A DNA stretch of 64,000 nucleotides from an uncultured Dysosmobacter sp. (GTDB taxonomy: Bacteria; Bacillota; Clostridia; Oscillospirales; Oscillospiraceae), in contig CAKTIO010000001.1 in assembly GCA_934565855.1 (NCBI GenBank), forward strand, positions 372,001 to 436,000, given 5' to 3'. Position 1 is the stretch's first letter. Every line of letters starts with the position of its first letter. The notes under the pieces are model-generated. The model was not told where the DNA came from. It did no database searches and saw only the letters and a program-made list of their open reading frames with translations. Positions 41,946-49,071 of this stretch are shown piece after piece. Both the position numbers and the translations under genes were made by a program.

Positions 41946-43364
41946 TTATTCGGAACGAACTGTAATATATTTTTGTTTTCGACTGTTTGGCTTATCTGGA
42001 ATAGTCATTTTAAGCTGGCCACTTGCCAGTAGAGGATTCAAATATTTTCTTGTAAAATAAGTGAGATTTCGATAACCAATAAACGAGCAAATTTCTTGTT
42101 TGCTTTTTTCTGTTATACAAAAATCCAAGACTGCGTGTAGGATGTCCTGTGATTTATCTTGATCACTAACTTGGTCACAATCTTGGTCACTGACTAAGTC
42201 TTTCTGACTAAGATGGTAATTCACATTTTTCAAAATAACTCTGAAATCTGTCGCTGTTGAGGAAAATTCGGGCTTATATGCCTCTGTGTATCCAGGCAGC
42301 TTTTCGGTTTCACTGACGATTTTGCGTAGGCCACTTCCACGGCGTTCCATGTACTTCATGCGGTGGAACAGGTCAGCAATCACAGGGTTTCGTCGCATCG
42401 AACGAATACTGTAAATATCGTATTCCTGAATTGAGCCGCCGCCAAACATACCGCCCGGAGATGTGATTTCCACCCGATCATCAAACATATCAATATGGAT
42501 TTCGCTGCCAAGCACAATATAATCACGATGGATAAGCGCATTGACAAGAGCCTCTGTCACAGCTCGTTCAGCATAATCCGGCTTGTCTACACGATACTGT
42601 GCCTCTTTGACAAAACGGACTTTGGAATTATTGCGAATAAATTCACTGCCACTTTTCAGTAGATAAATCAGATTCCCTTCGTATTCTTTATCGTCCAGTG
42701 CATCATCAAAGATAGAGCCTTTTTCCAAGCCATTCCACCGGGTACAGAACATACGGGAGTTATAAACTGTGTGCTGATCGGTCATGAGCTTTCCGGCATT
42801 GGTCAAGACCCCATTTTTGTCAGCCAAACCGAAGGAGACATAATCGGATGGCTCAAAGCGGAGACCAGTCCGTTCCAGATAGGTTGCTTCCAGAAGTGTA
42901 AAGCTGTAATCCTTTTTTACCGCATCTGTTGTTAGGGTATCAAAGGACTGATTGGTTCCCTTTAAGATCAGTTCATTCACAATGTAATCCGGGGCAATTA
43001 CGCTTTCATTTCCAACACGGATATATGCTTCCATCACGCCGTCTGCCTTGTAATAATATGGGGTGCTGCGGCCGGGAGAAACCTCCAGAGCCAATAGATT
43101 TTTACCATCTTCCTGTAATGGTTTTAAGATAAACTGAGGTAATGGTGTGATTCGTTCTTTGATTAAGCGGCTGATCGCCTCAGCATCCTTTTGAACATCA
43201 GACAAGCCGATAGGCTTCCGGTCATCAGAGACCCCGAAAAACAGAGTGCCGCCGATTCCATTGGAAAAGGCACTGACACTTTTTAACCAGCTTTTTGGCT
43301 TTTTTATTTCGAGAGCAACTTTGAAATCACATTCTGTTGCTTCAGCAATGAGCTGTTCTATCAT
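41946..43364 (-). CDS. AlbA_2 (Schlafen-like) regulator with a histidine-kinase-type ATPase
   Basis: Protein of 472 residues on the opposite strand to all neighbours. N-terminal AlbA_2 domain (about 8-135: SVSAFSNGIGGTLFFGVSDD, IRVGNESVIAPDY), a central HATPase_c_4-type fold (about 265-380: EALVNALIHRDY, GRGSGL-like RRGSGLRKIV), then an insert with repeated SDQD words (VSDQDCDQVSDQDKSQD) and a C-terminal winged-helix. Such proteins are annotated as ATP-binding transcriptional regulators and often sit in defence or element regions. The gene splits mobC from the relaxase. Confidence 0.85.
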   Translation of the reverse strand: MIEQLIAEATECDFKVALEIKKPKSWLKSVSAFSNGIGGTLFFGVSDDRKPIGLSDVQKDAEAISRLIKERITPLPQFILKPLQEDGKNLLALEVSPGRSTPYYYKADGVMEAYIRVGNESVIAPDYIVNELILKGTNQSFDTLTTDAVKKDYSFTLLEATYLERTGLRFEPSDYVSFGLADKNGVLTNAGKLMTDQHTVYNSRMFCTRWNGLEKGSIFDDALDDKEYEGNLIYLLKSGSEFIRNNSKVRFVKEAQYRVDKPDYAERAVTEALVNALIHRDYIVLGSEIHIDMFDDRVEITSPGGMFGGGSIQEYDIYSIRSMRRNPVIADLFHRMKYMERRGSGLRKIVSETEKLPGYTEAYKPEFSSTATDFRVILKNVNYHLSQKDLVSDQDCDQVSDQDKSQDILHAVLDFCITEKSKQEICSFIGYRNLTYFTRKYLNPLLASGQLKMTIPDKPNSRKQKYITVRSE

Positions 43365-43490
43365 AAAAATCCCTCCTTTGAGGTTGTAGAAAGTTCTTTT
43401 TTATTATACCCAGCGGAGAAAGTTATTGCAACGATAGAAACAAAGAGTTCAGCGAAAACAAAAATATTTATGAGAGGAGGTCCTTCTATT

Positions 43491-44099
43491 ATGGCAACTA
43501 CAAGAATCATGCCGCTTCATGTTGGCAAGGGTCGCACAGAAAGCCGGGCAATCAGTGACATCATCGACTATGTGGAAAACCCAAAGAAAACAGATAACGG
43601 CAAGCTCATTACCGGCTATGCGTGTGACAGCCGGACCGCCGATGCAGAGTTTCTTCTGGCAAAGCGGCAGTACATTGCCGCCACCGGACGAGTGCGCGGC
43701 GCGGATGATGTGATTGCTTACCATGTGCGCCAGTCATTCAAACCCGGTGAAATCACGCCGGAGGAAGCAAACCGCCTGGGCGTGGAATTTGCCAAGCGGT
43801 TTACCAAGGGCAATCACGCCTTTGTGGTCTGCACCCACATAGACAAATCGCACGTTCATAATCACATCATCTGGTCGGCGGTCAATGCAGATTGTGACCG
43901 AAAATTCCGCAACTTTTGGGGCAGCACCAGAGCCGTCCGGCGCTTGAGCGATACCATCTGTATCGAGAACGGATTGTCCATTGTGGAGGACCCAAAACCC
44001 CACGGAAAAAGCTACAACAAGTGGCTGGGCGAACAGGCCAAGCCCTCCCATCGGGAACAGCTGCGTGTGATGATTGACAACGCATTATTTCCGCACTGA
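43491..44099 (+). pseudogene. Relaxase, N-terminal half only
   Basis: From ATG 43491 (GAGAGGAGG upstream) there are 202 residues of a MOBP-type relaxase: MATTRIMPLHVGKGRTESRA, the IIDYVENPKKT tyrosine region, and the metal-site DKSHVHNHIIWSAVNADC at about 120-137. Intact relatives are more than 400 residues. The relaxase sequence ends with RVMIDNAL near 44085; the next bases in another frame encode the end of an ABC transporter. The catalytic domain is complete, so the fragment could still nick DNA, but the C-terminal helical part is lost. Confidence 0.85.
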
Positions 44100-44290
44100 C
44101 ACATGGTAAAACAATCATAACGATTGCCCATAGACTGGCGACGATTGAAAATGCGGATCAAATTCTTGTCATTGATGGTGGAACCGTCGTGCAGAAAGGA
44201 ACCCATAAGGAATTGCTGGCTCAAAGGGGAACCTATCAGGAATTTATTAAGATTCGGGAACAGGCTGAGGGCTGGAGGATTCAACAATAA
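44086..44290 (+). pseudogene. ABC exporter ATPase, C-terminal remnant
   Basis: Reading in the frame that ends at TAA 44288-44290, the bases encode SALTHGKTIITIAHRLATIE, then ADQILVIDGGTVVQKGTH and ending GWRIQQ: the H-loop and C-terminus of a half-size ABC multidrug/lipid exporter. The Walker A, signature and membrane domain are absent. It is joined directly to the relaxase fragment, marking a deletion of several kilobases. The DtxR-type regulator that follows is commonly found beside such exporters. Confidence 0.82.
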
Positions 44291-44307
44291 GCATAAAGGA
44301 GGAACTG

Positions 44308-44676
44308 ATGAAGATTCATGCGTCTGGGGAGGATTATCTGGAGGCTATCCTTGTTCTACAAAAGAAAATGGGCATGGTCCGCTCCATTGACCTTGCCCGG
44401 CACATGGGCTTTAGCAAACCGAGTATCAGCCATGCGGTAGGCGTTTTGAAAAATGGAGGTTTTCTGACCGTGGATGATGATGGGTTCCTTCATCTGACCG
44501 TCATAGGTCGGGAGATTGCCGAGAAAATCTATGAACGCCATTTGTTTTTTATGGAGCAGTTCATCGCTGCTGGCGTCGATCAGGAAACAGCGGAACAAGA
44601 CGCCTGCCGGATTGAACACGCCATCAGTGATACATCTTTCCGAAAGCTGAAGGAGAAAGTACAAGGAACCGATTAG
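44308..44676 (+). CDS. DtxR/MntR-type metal-dependent regulator
   Basis: Winged-helix regulator of 122 residues. ASGEDYLEAILVLQ and SIDLARHMGFSKPSISHAVG form the DNA-binding domain, and the dimerisation segment follows with the metal-ligand-like ERHLFFMEQFI and CRIEHAIS. AAAGGAGG precedes the start. It is complete, unlike the ABC remnant in front. It probably controlled the lost exporter, sensing iron or manganese; whether it has a target now is unclear. Confidence 0.88.
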   Translation: MKIHASGEDYLEAILVLQKKMGMVRSIDLARHMGFSKPSISHAVGVLKNGGFLTVDDDGFLHLTVIGREIAEKIYERHLFFMEQFIAAGVDQETAEQDACRIEHAISDTSFRKLKEKVQGTD

Positions 44677-44767
44677 CGCACATCGGCTCCGCTCTGCATA
44701 ATAAGTTATCTGCCCCGTCCGGGGAAAGAAAAAAACCGTTGACTGGGGCAGATAATTTCGTGCGCTA
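44674..44767. repeat. Nested imperfect inverted repeat
   Basis: TAGCGCAC (44674-44681) matches GTGCGCTA (44760-44767), and inside it TTATCTGCCCC (44706-44716) matches GGGGCAGATAA (44745-44755). The outer arm starts in the last codons of the regulator. The 44677-45162 stretch is otherwise without a convincing gene. Confidence 0.7.
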
Positions 44768-44787
44768 TTTTAAGGTTTGAACTCAAT

Positions 44788-44828
44788 CGGCGGTTTTGAA
44801 GGACAATTTCAGAGCCGCCGTTTCTTTG
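44788..44828 (+). terminator. Hairpin after the DtxR-type gene
   Basis: CGGCGG (44788-44793) pairs with CCGCCG (44815-44820), with an inner TGAA/TTCA, then TTTCTTT. Weak T tract. Confidence 0.55.
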
Positions 44829-45025
44829 CGTTTACACAAACTAATGACGACTTGCAGGGACACGGTAGCCGCTTGGAGGTTAATTTGCCGTGTCTCTTTT
44901 GCTTTTTCAAAGCTCCCATGATCTACATCAATTAAAAAAAGCATTGCCCCTCCTCCGGGCAAGTATAGCATTGCATCGGCATTATCGTTCCATGTGATTC
45001 AGCATAATAATGACTGTTCTTGGTG

Positions 45026-45061
45026 CGCCAGTTTCCCATTGCGGGAATCTGGCGTTTTTTG
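45026..45061 (+). terminator. Terminator in the gap before the sigma-like fragment
   Basis: CGCCAG (45026-45031) and inner TTTCCC pair with GGGAAT and CTGGCG (45049-45054), followed by TTTTTT. No complete gene precedes it, so it may belong to a lost one. Confidence 0.75.
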
Positions 45062-45109
45062 TTGCCTTTTTTTCGGAGATAATCCGGCTGTATACCGGTG
45101 TCGTTCCCC

Positions 45110-45157
45110 ACCTCCATTCGATTCACTCGTCAATCACCCGTGAATCGAAATGGAGGT
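45110..45157 (+). promoter_or_regulatory. Hairpin that can hide a ribosome binding site
   Basis: ACCTCCATTCGATTCAC (45110-45126) pairs with GTGAATCGAAATGGAGGT (45140-45157) with a single bulged A. The right arm contains the GGAGGT ribosome binding site of the gene at 45163, so folding would block its translation. Confidence 0.75.
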
Positions 45158-45162
45158 ACATA

Positions 45163-45384
45163 ATGAAGAAAATTAACCTTCGGGAACTTTATCCTGATGT
45201 TTATACAACAGACTTTTTTGTAGATGTGACAGAGGAAGTAATGGAGACTATTCGAGCAGCTGAACGTGCGGAGGCTGCGTATGAGCGAAAGATGTATCGT
45301 TATAAAGCACAGTATTCTCTGGATTGCGAGAATGGCATTGAAAATGCGGTGCTAACCACATTATTTTTAATTCGACTACATTAG
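45163..45384 (+). pseudogene. Truncated ICE sigma-factor-like protein
   Basis: The first ~63 residues (MKKINLRELYPDVYTTDFFV, then AAYERKMYRYKAQYSLDC) match the N-terminus of the small sigma-70-like regulators of clostridial elements, which normally run to about 140 residues with a C-terminal region-4 helix-turn-helix. After GIENAVL the similarity breaks and nine unrelated residues lead to a stop. The break is at the point where relaxase coding begins in another frame. It lacks the DNA-binding half and is unlikely to work. Confidence 0.8.
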
Positions 45385-46454
45385 ACTGTACCAGAAAATT
45401 TCGCGATTTTCGTCTGTCCGGTCTTGCGTTGGCGAGGCTCAGCGATATCATCTGTCTGGAACACCGGTTGTCGGTCATTATCCGGAAGCCCTATGGGGAG
45501 CGGCAGAAGAGAACGGAATACCCGGAGAAAAAATCGCAGCGGGATGAAATCTGCGAGGCCATTGATGCGGCATTGGAAAGAAAACCGAAAGACTTCCGGG
45601 AACTGATCGGAATTTTGCAGGAAGCAGGGTACGAGTATAAAGATGGAAAACAGCCTGCACTGCGGGGAAAAGGCCATGTCAGATTTGCCCGTTTCCGCTC
45701 TCTTGGCAAAGGATATTCGGCTGAAGAACTCTGCGAAGTGATTGCCGGAAATGCGGTTCATAAAAGCAAATTTGCAGAGAAAAACCGCACAAGCGCACGG
45801 TCTGCGCAGGTGCATCAGAAGGCGGAGCTGTCGTTCCTTATTGATGTCCGTTCCAAAATGCAGAAGGGCAAAGGTGCGGGATATGCGCGCTGGGCGAAAG
45901 TCTTTAACCTGAAGCAGATGGCAAAAGCTATGATGTTCATGGAAGAGCATGGAATCAAGAGCTATGCAGAGCTGAAAGAAAAGGCAGATGGAATTTCTGA
46001 AAAATGTGATGCGCTGCTGGAATCTGTAAAGGCAGATGAGGCACGGATGTCGGAAGTGTCAGTGCTGCGGAAGCATCTAATCAATTATGCCAAGACAAAA
46101 GATATTTTCGCTGCGTATAAGGCATCCGGCTACAATCGGGAGTTCTATGAAGTCCATCGAGATACGTTGGCCTTGCGTAGCGCAGCGAAAAAGGCGTTTG
46201 ATGCCTATAAGAAAGAGAACGGCTCTGACAAAAAGCTCCCGCGCATCAGCGAGCTGAACGCAGAGTATGCAATGCTTCTGGAACGAAAGAAAAGCTCCTA
46301 TGCAGAGTACCGCAAAACCAAATCGGAGATGCAGGATTGGCTTGTGGCGCTGAAGATTGTGCAGGAAATCCTGAAAGAGGACGAGCAGAAGAAAGAGCAG
46401 CTGCATGAGCAGCAAGTGCGGCAGGAAGAAGAAAATAGACAGAGCAGTCGATGA
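45354..46454 (+). pseudogene. Relaxase, C-terminal part (second, different relaxase)
   Basis: The frame ending at 46454 is open from about 45354. It begins NHIIFNSTTLDCTRKFRDF, the distal end of the relaxase metal site, and continues through GLALARLSDIICLEHRLSVI and a long helical C-terminal region with AEYAMLLERKKSSYAEYRKT, about 366 residues. The upstream catalytic tyrosine and first histidines are missing. The first in-frame ATG is 45429, within the fragment. It is not the missing half of the relaxase at 43491, because both contain the HNHI-to-LSDxIC region with different sequences. Hence two elements contributed. Confidence 0.82.
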
Positions 46455-46462
46455 TGGAAAGT

Positions 46463-46508
46463 CCGGTGCAGTGTGGGTGTAATGCTCATGCTGCACCGGG
46501 CTTTTTTC
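46463..46508 (+). terminator. Terminator after the relaxase fragment
   Basis: CCGGTGCAG (46463-46471) pairs with CTGCACCGG (46491-46499), followed by GCTTTTTT. Confidence 0.88.
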
Positions 46509-46530
46509 TTTGGCAGGAACTGCCGTTAAA

Positions 46531-46638
46531 GCATCCGAAACGGATGCGCAGCCCGATGCCGCAGGCAGCGTTCTAAGGGGATTGGGGAGTTTCCCCAACA
46601 AGCAGAAAATCGCTTTCGTGTCACGAAAGCCCTGCTTG
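46531..46638 (+). other. Cluster of three hairpins, possible oriT or structured element
   Basis: In series: GCATCCG-AAA-CGGATGC (46531-46547); TTGGGGA-GT-TTCCCCAA (46582-46598); and a long stem in which CAAGCAG (46599-46605) pairs with CTGCTTG (46632-46638) enclosing GCTTTCGTG/CACGAAAGC (46612-46630). Such inverted repeats next to mobilisation genes are typical of transfer origins, but no nick consensus was recognised. This is all that the 46509-46687 gap holds before the defence promoter. Confidence 0.5.
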
Positions 46639-46687
46639 CGAATTAGTGGGGTGAACGAAATCATATGTGTAACGAGGACAGAACGTC

Positions 46688-46716
46688 TTGATTTTCCGCG
46701 AGGTTTGGAGTACAAT
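46688..46716 (+). promoter_or_regulatory. Promoter of the defence operon
   Basis: TTGATT (46688-46693), a 17-base spacer, TACAAT (46711-46716). A perfect small palindrome ACAATTATTGT (46712-46722) overlaps the -10 box and start point, a plausible operator for the HTH protein encoded first in the operon. Confidence 0.65.
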
Positions 46717-46764
46717 TATTGTGATTACATGTAGAATTTTGCTCGGATTAGATCGGAGAATTGT

Positions 46765-46959
46765 ATGAGCTATTTATCAATTAGACAGACAGCGGAAAAA
46801 TGGAACCTTTCGGCAAGATGGATCAGTGATCTTTGTAAAGCCGGACGAATTCCCGGAGCAACGAAAATCGGTTCATACTGGGCGATTCCAGCGGATGCGG
46901 AAAAGCCAGCTGACGCAAGAATCAAGAGTGGTCGCTACGTGAAGACAAAAGAAAACTAA
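46765..46959 (+). CDS. Small excisionase-like helix-turn-helix protein
   Basis: DNA-binding protein of 64 residues: SIRQTAEKWNLSARWISDLC is a MerR/excisionase-type helix-turn-helix, followed by GRIPGATKIGSYWAIPADAE, the wing. Proteins of this type are common directly ahead of methyltransferase and defence genes. It starts 49 bases behind the promoter and 16 bases before the adenine methyltransferase. Autoregulation of the operon is inferred. It could alternatively be a leftover excisionase of the element. Confidence 0.85.
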   Translation: MSYLSIRQTAEKWNLSARWISDLCKAGRIPGATKIGSYWAIPADAEKPADARIKSGRYVKTKEN

Positions 46960-46975
46960 GAAAGGGGTCGTACCA

Positions 46976-49069
46976 ATGGCTGCAATCAATGATTTAATTA
47001 GCCAGATCCAAGATGAGACTCTTCGCAATAGAATCCAGGAAGAAGTGAGCAAAATGGCCAAGCAGAAGAAATTCGGCTTGGTTTTTGAAGAACATATGCC
47101 GGAAAGCACGCCTCTCTATGATATGCCCATTAAAAGAGGCTGTAATGTTATGCGCCGGGATAGCAAGGATGACAAATCCATCTATGTTGTGCTGAGAGCA
47201 GAAGGTGATACTGCTGTTTGCGTTAAACCAGAACAGAAAGATGAAGCTGTTACCTTTGAACTGAAGGATATCGTTCGTGTTGCGGAATTTGGAGAATCCA
47301 TTTATCCCTATCTGAAACCGTTGGATTCAGTTTGCAACGCGCCAGACAGCGACCTTTGGCACACACTGATTGAAGCGGACAACTACCATGCTCTGCAGCT
47401 TTTGGAATATTTGTACGCGGGTAAGGTGGACTGCATCTATATCGACCCGCCCTACAACACCGGCGCAAAGGACTGGAAATATAACAACGACTATGTGGAC
47501 GGCACAGATGCTTATCGTCACAGCAAATGGCTCTCGTTCATGCAGCGTCGTTTGCAGTTGGCAAAGAAGCTGTTGAATCCGGAGGATTCTGTTTTGATTG
47601 TCACCATTGATGAAAAAGAATACCTGCATCTTGGTTGTCTTCTGGAGGAAATGTTTCCAGAGGCAAAAATGCAGATGGTGAGCATTACCATTAATCCTTC
47701 TGGTGCAAAACGTGATAATCTATTTTCTAGATCCGATGAATATGCATACATGATTTTGCTAGGAAATGCTTGTGTTGTTCATCCTGAAGGTGATGGAGAT
47801 GAAAGGGAGGTTCGCTGGTGGTATTTGAGGCGAACGGACTATTCATCAAGACGTGGAACGGTAAAAGGAGGTGTTGCGCAGTTTTATCCAATATACGTTG
47901 ACGAGAAAACCATGCGAATTGTTTGCACTGGAACCCCCTTAACTCCGGAACAGTCCAGATTTGATGTTCCATCAATAGATGGTGCAATCCCTGTTTTCCC
48001 CATAAGAGAAGATGGTGTGGAAATGAACTGGGGTCTAACTTCGGATACTTTAATGAAATTGAACGAACAAGGGGTAGTTCGAGTCTCAAAAGGTAATGAA
48101 AATCAGCCATACGTTTTTCGATATTTAAGCGCAAATTATGTTCAGAAAATAAAAAGTGGACGCTGGGCCATTCAAGGAATACGTGAAGATAACACAAAAA
48201 TAATTGTTGAAACTGGTGGAAAAATCACTCGTGCAACCACAGTATGGCAAAATAAACTGTATGATGCAGGACAATACGGAACATCCTTGTTAAAGGATTT
48301 TATTGGAAGCGGTCGTTTTACATTTCCTAAGTCTCTATATGCGGTTCATGACACGATACGTTTCTTTGTTGCCAATAAGCCTAATGCCCTCATCGTTGAC
48401 TTCTTCGCAGGCAGCGGCACGACCATGCACGCAGTGAACCTGCTCAATGCTGAGGATGACGGGCACAGACGCTGCATTATGGTGACGAACAATGAGGTCT
48501 CCGCTGATGAAGCAAAGATGCTGAAGGGAAAAGGCTATCAGCCAGGCGATGCGGAATGGGAAAAGCTTGGCATCGCCCACTATGTTACTTGGCCGCGCAC
48601 GGTCTGCTCCATCGAGGGGCACGATGTGAACGGCAATCCGCTCAAGGGTGATTATCTCGGAAGTGAGCCGCTGATGCATATGGCGGACGGTTTCAAAGCG
48701 AATGCTGCATTCTTCAAACTTGGGTTCTTGGATCCGACAGCGGTTTCTCTCGGTATGCGTTTTTCGGAAATGCTGCCTACGTTGTGGTTGAAAACTGGTG
48801 CAAAAGGAAAATGCCCGGAGTTGTCCGGAGGGCAAATTCCAGACATGCTGATCTTGCCGGAAAATCAATTTGCGGTCTTGATCAACGAGAATACATTTGC
48901 CGATTTCGCAGAAAAGCTTGCAGAACATCCTGAAATCCAAACCGTATTCTTGGCAACTGATTATGAAGTGAATTATCAATCTATGGTAAAAAATCTGAAT
49001 GTCACAGAGGCATATCAGCTTTACCGGGATTACTTAGATCACTTCCGTGTGAACAGAGGGAGAAACTAA
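46976..49069 (+). CDS. Type III-like site-specific DNA adenine methyltransferase (Mod)
   Basis: Beta-class N6-adenine or N4-cytosine methyltransferase of 697 residues. The catalytic motif IV is YIDPPYNTG (about residues 159-167), with KWLSFMQRRLQLAKKLL behind it, and the S-adenosylmethionine motif I is VDFFAGSGTTMHAVNLLN (about 475-492); this IV-before-I order is typical of type III Mod proteins. The variable middle (about 235-460) is more AT-rich and should be the target recognition domain. It is 2 bases ahead of the Res-like gene. It may modify host DNA to protect it from Res, or serve the DISARM genes that follow. Confidence 0.92.
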   Translation: MAAINDLISQIQDETLRNRIQEEVSKMAKQKKFGLVFEEHMPESTPLYDMPIKRGCNVMRRDSKDDKSIYVVLRAEGDTAVCVKPEQKDEAVTFELKDIVRVAEFGESIYPYLKPLDSVCNAPDSDLWHTLIEADNYHALQLLEYLYAGKVDCIYIDPPYNTGAKDWKYNNDYVDGTDAYRHSKWLSFMQRRLQLAKKLLNPEDSVLIVTIDEKEYLHLGCLLEEMFPEAKMQMVSITINPSGAKRDNLFSRSDEYAYMILLGNACVVHPEGDGDEREVRWWYLRRTDYSSRRGTVKGGVAQFYPIYVDEKTMRIVCTGTPLTPEQSRFDVPSIDGAIPVFPIREDGVEMNWGLTSDTLMKLNEQGVVRVSKGNENQPYVFRYLSANYVQKIKSGRWAIQGIREDNTKIIVETGGKITRATTVWQNKLYDAGQYGTSLLKDFIGSGRFTFPKSLYAVHDTIRFFVANKPNALIVDFFAGSGTTMHAVNLLNAEDDGHRRCIMVTNNEVSADEAKMLKGKGYQPGDAEWEKLGIAHYVTWPRTVCSIEGHDVNGNPLKGDYLGSEPLMHMADGFKANAAFFKLGFLDPTAVSLGMRFSEMLPTLWLKTGAKGKCPELSGGQIPDMLILPENQFAVLINENTFADFAEKLAEHPEIQTVFLATDYEVNYQSMVKNLNVTEAYQLYRDYLDHFRVNRGRN

Positions 49070-49071
49070 GA

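Noticed and set aside
44783..44971. Minus-strand open frame of 62 residues in the gap behind the DtxR-type gene
   Set aside because: It starts inside low-complexity sequence, has no clear ribosome binding site and overlaps the inverted repeats and hairpins. It looks like decayed sequence.
43491..46454. A single relaxase gene interrupted by an insertion
   Set aside because: The two pieces overlap in the conserved HNHI to LSD-IC region with different residues, so they are halves of two different relaxases.
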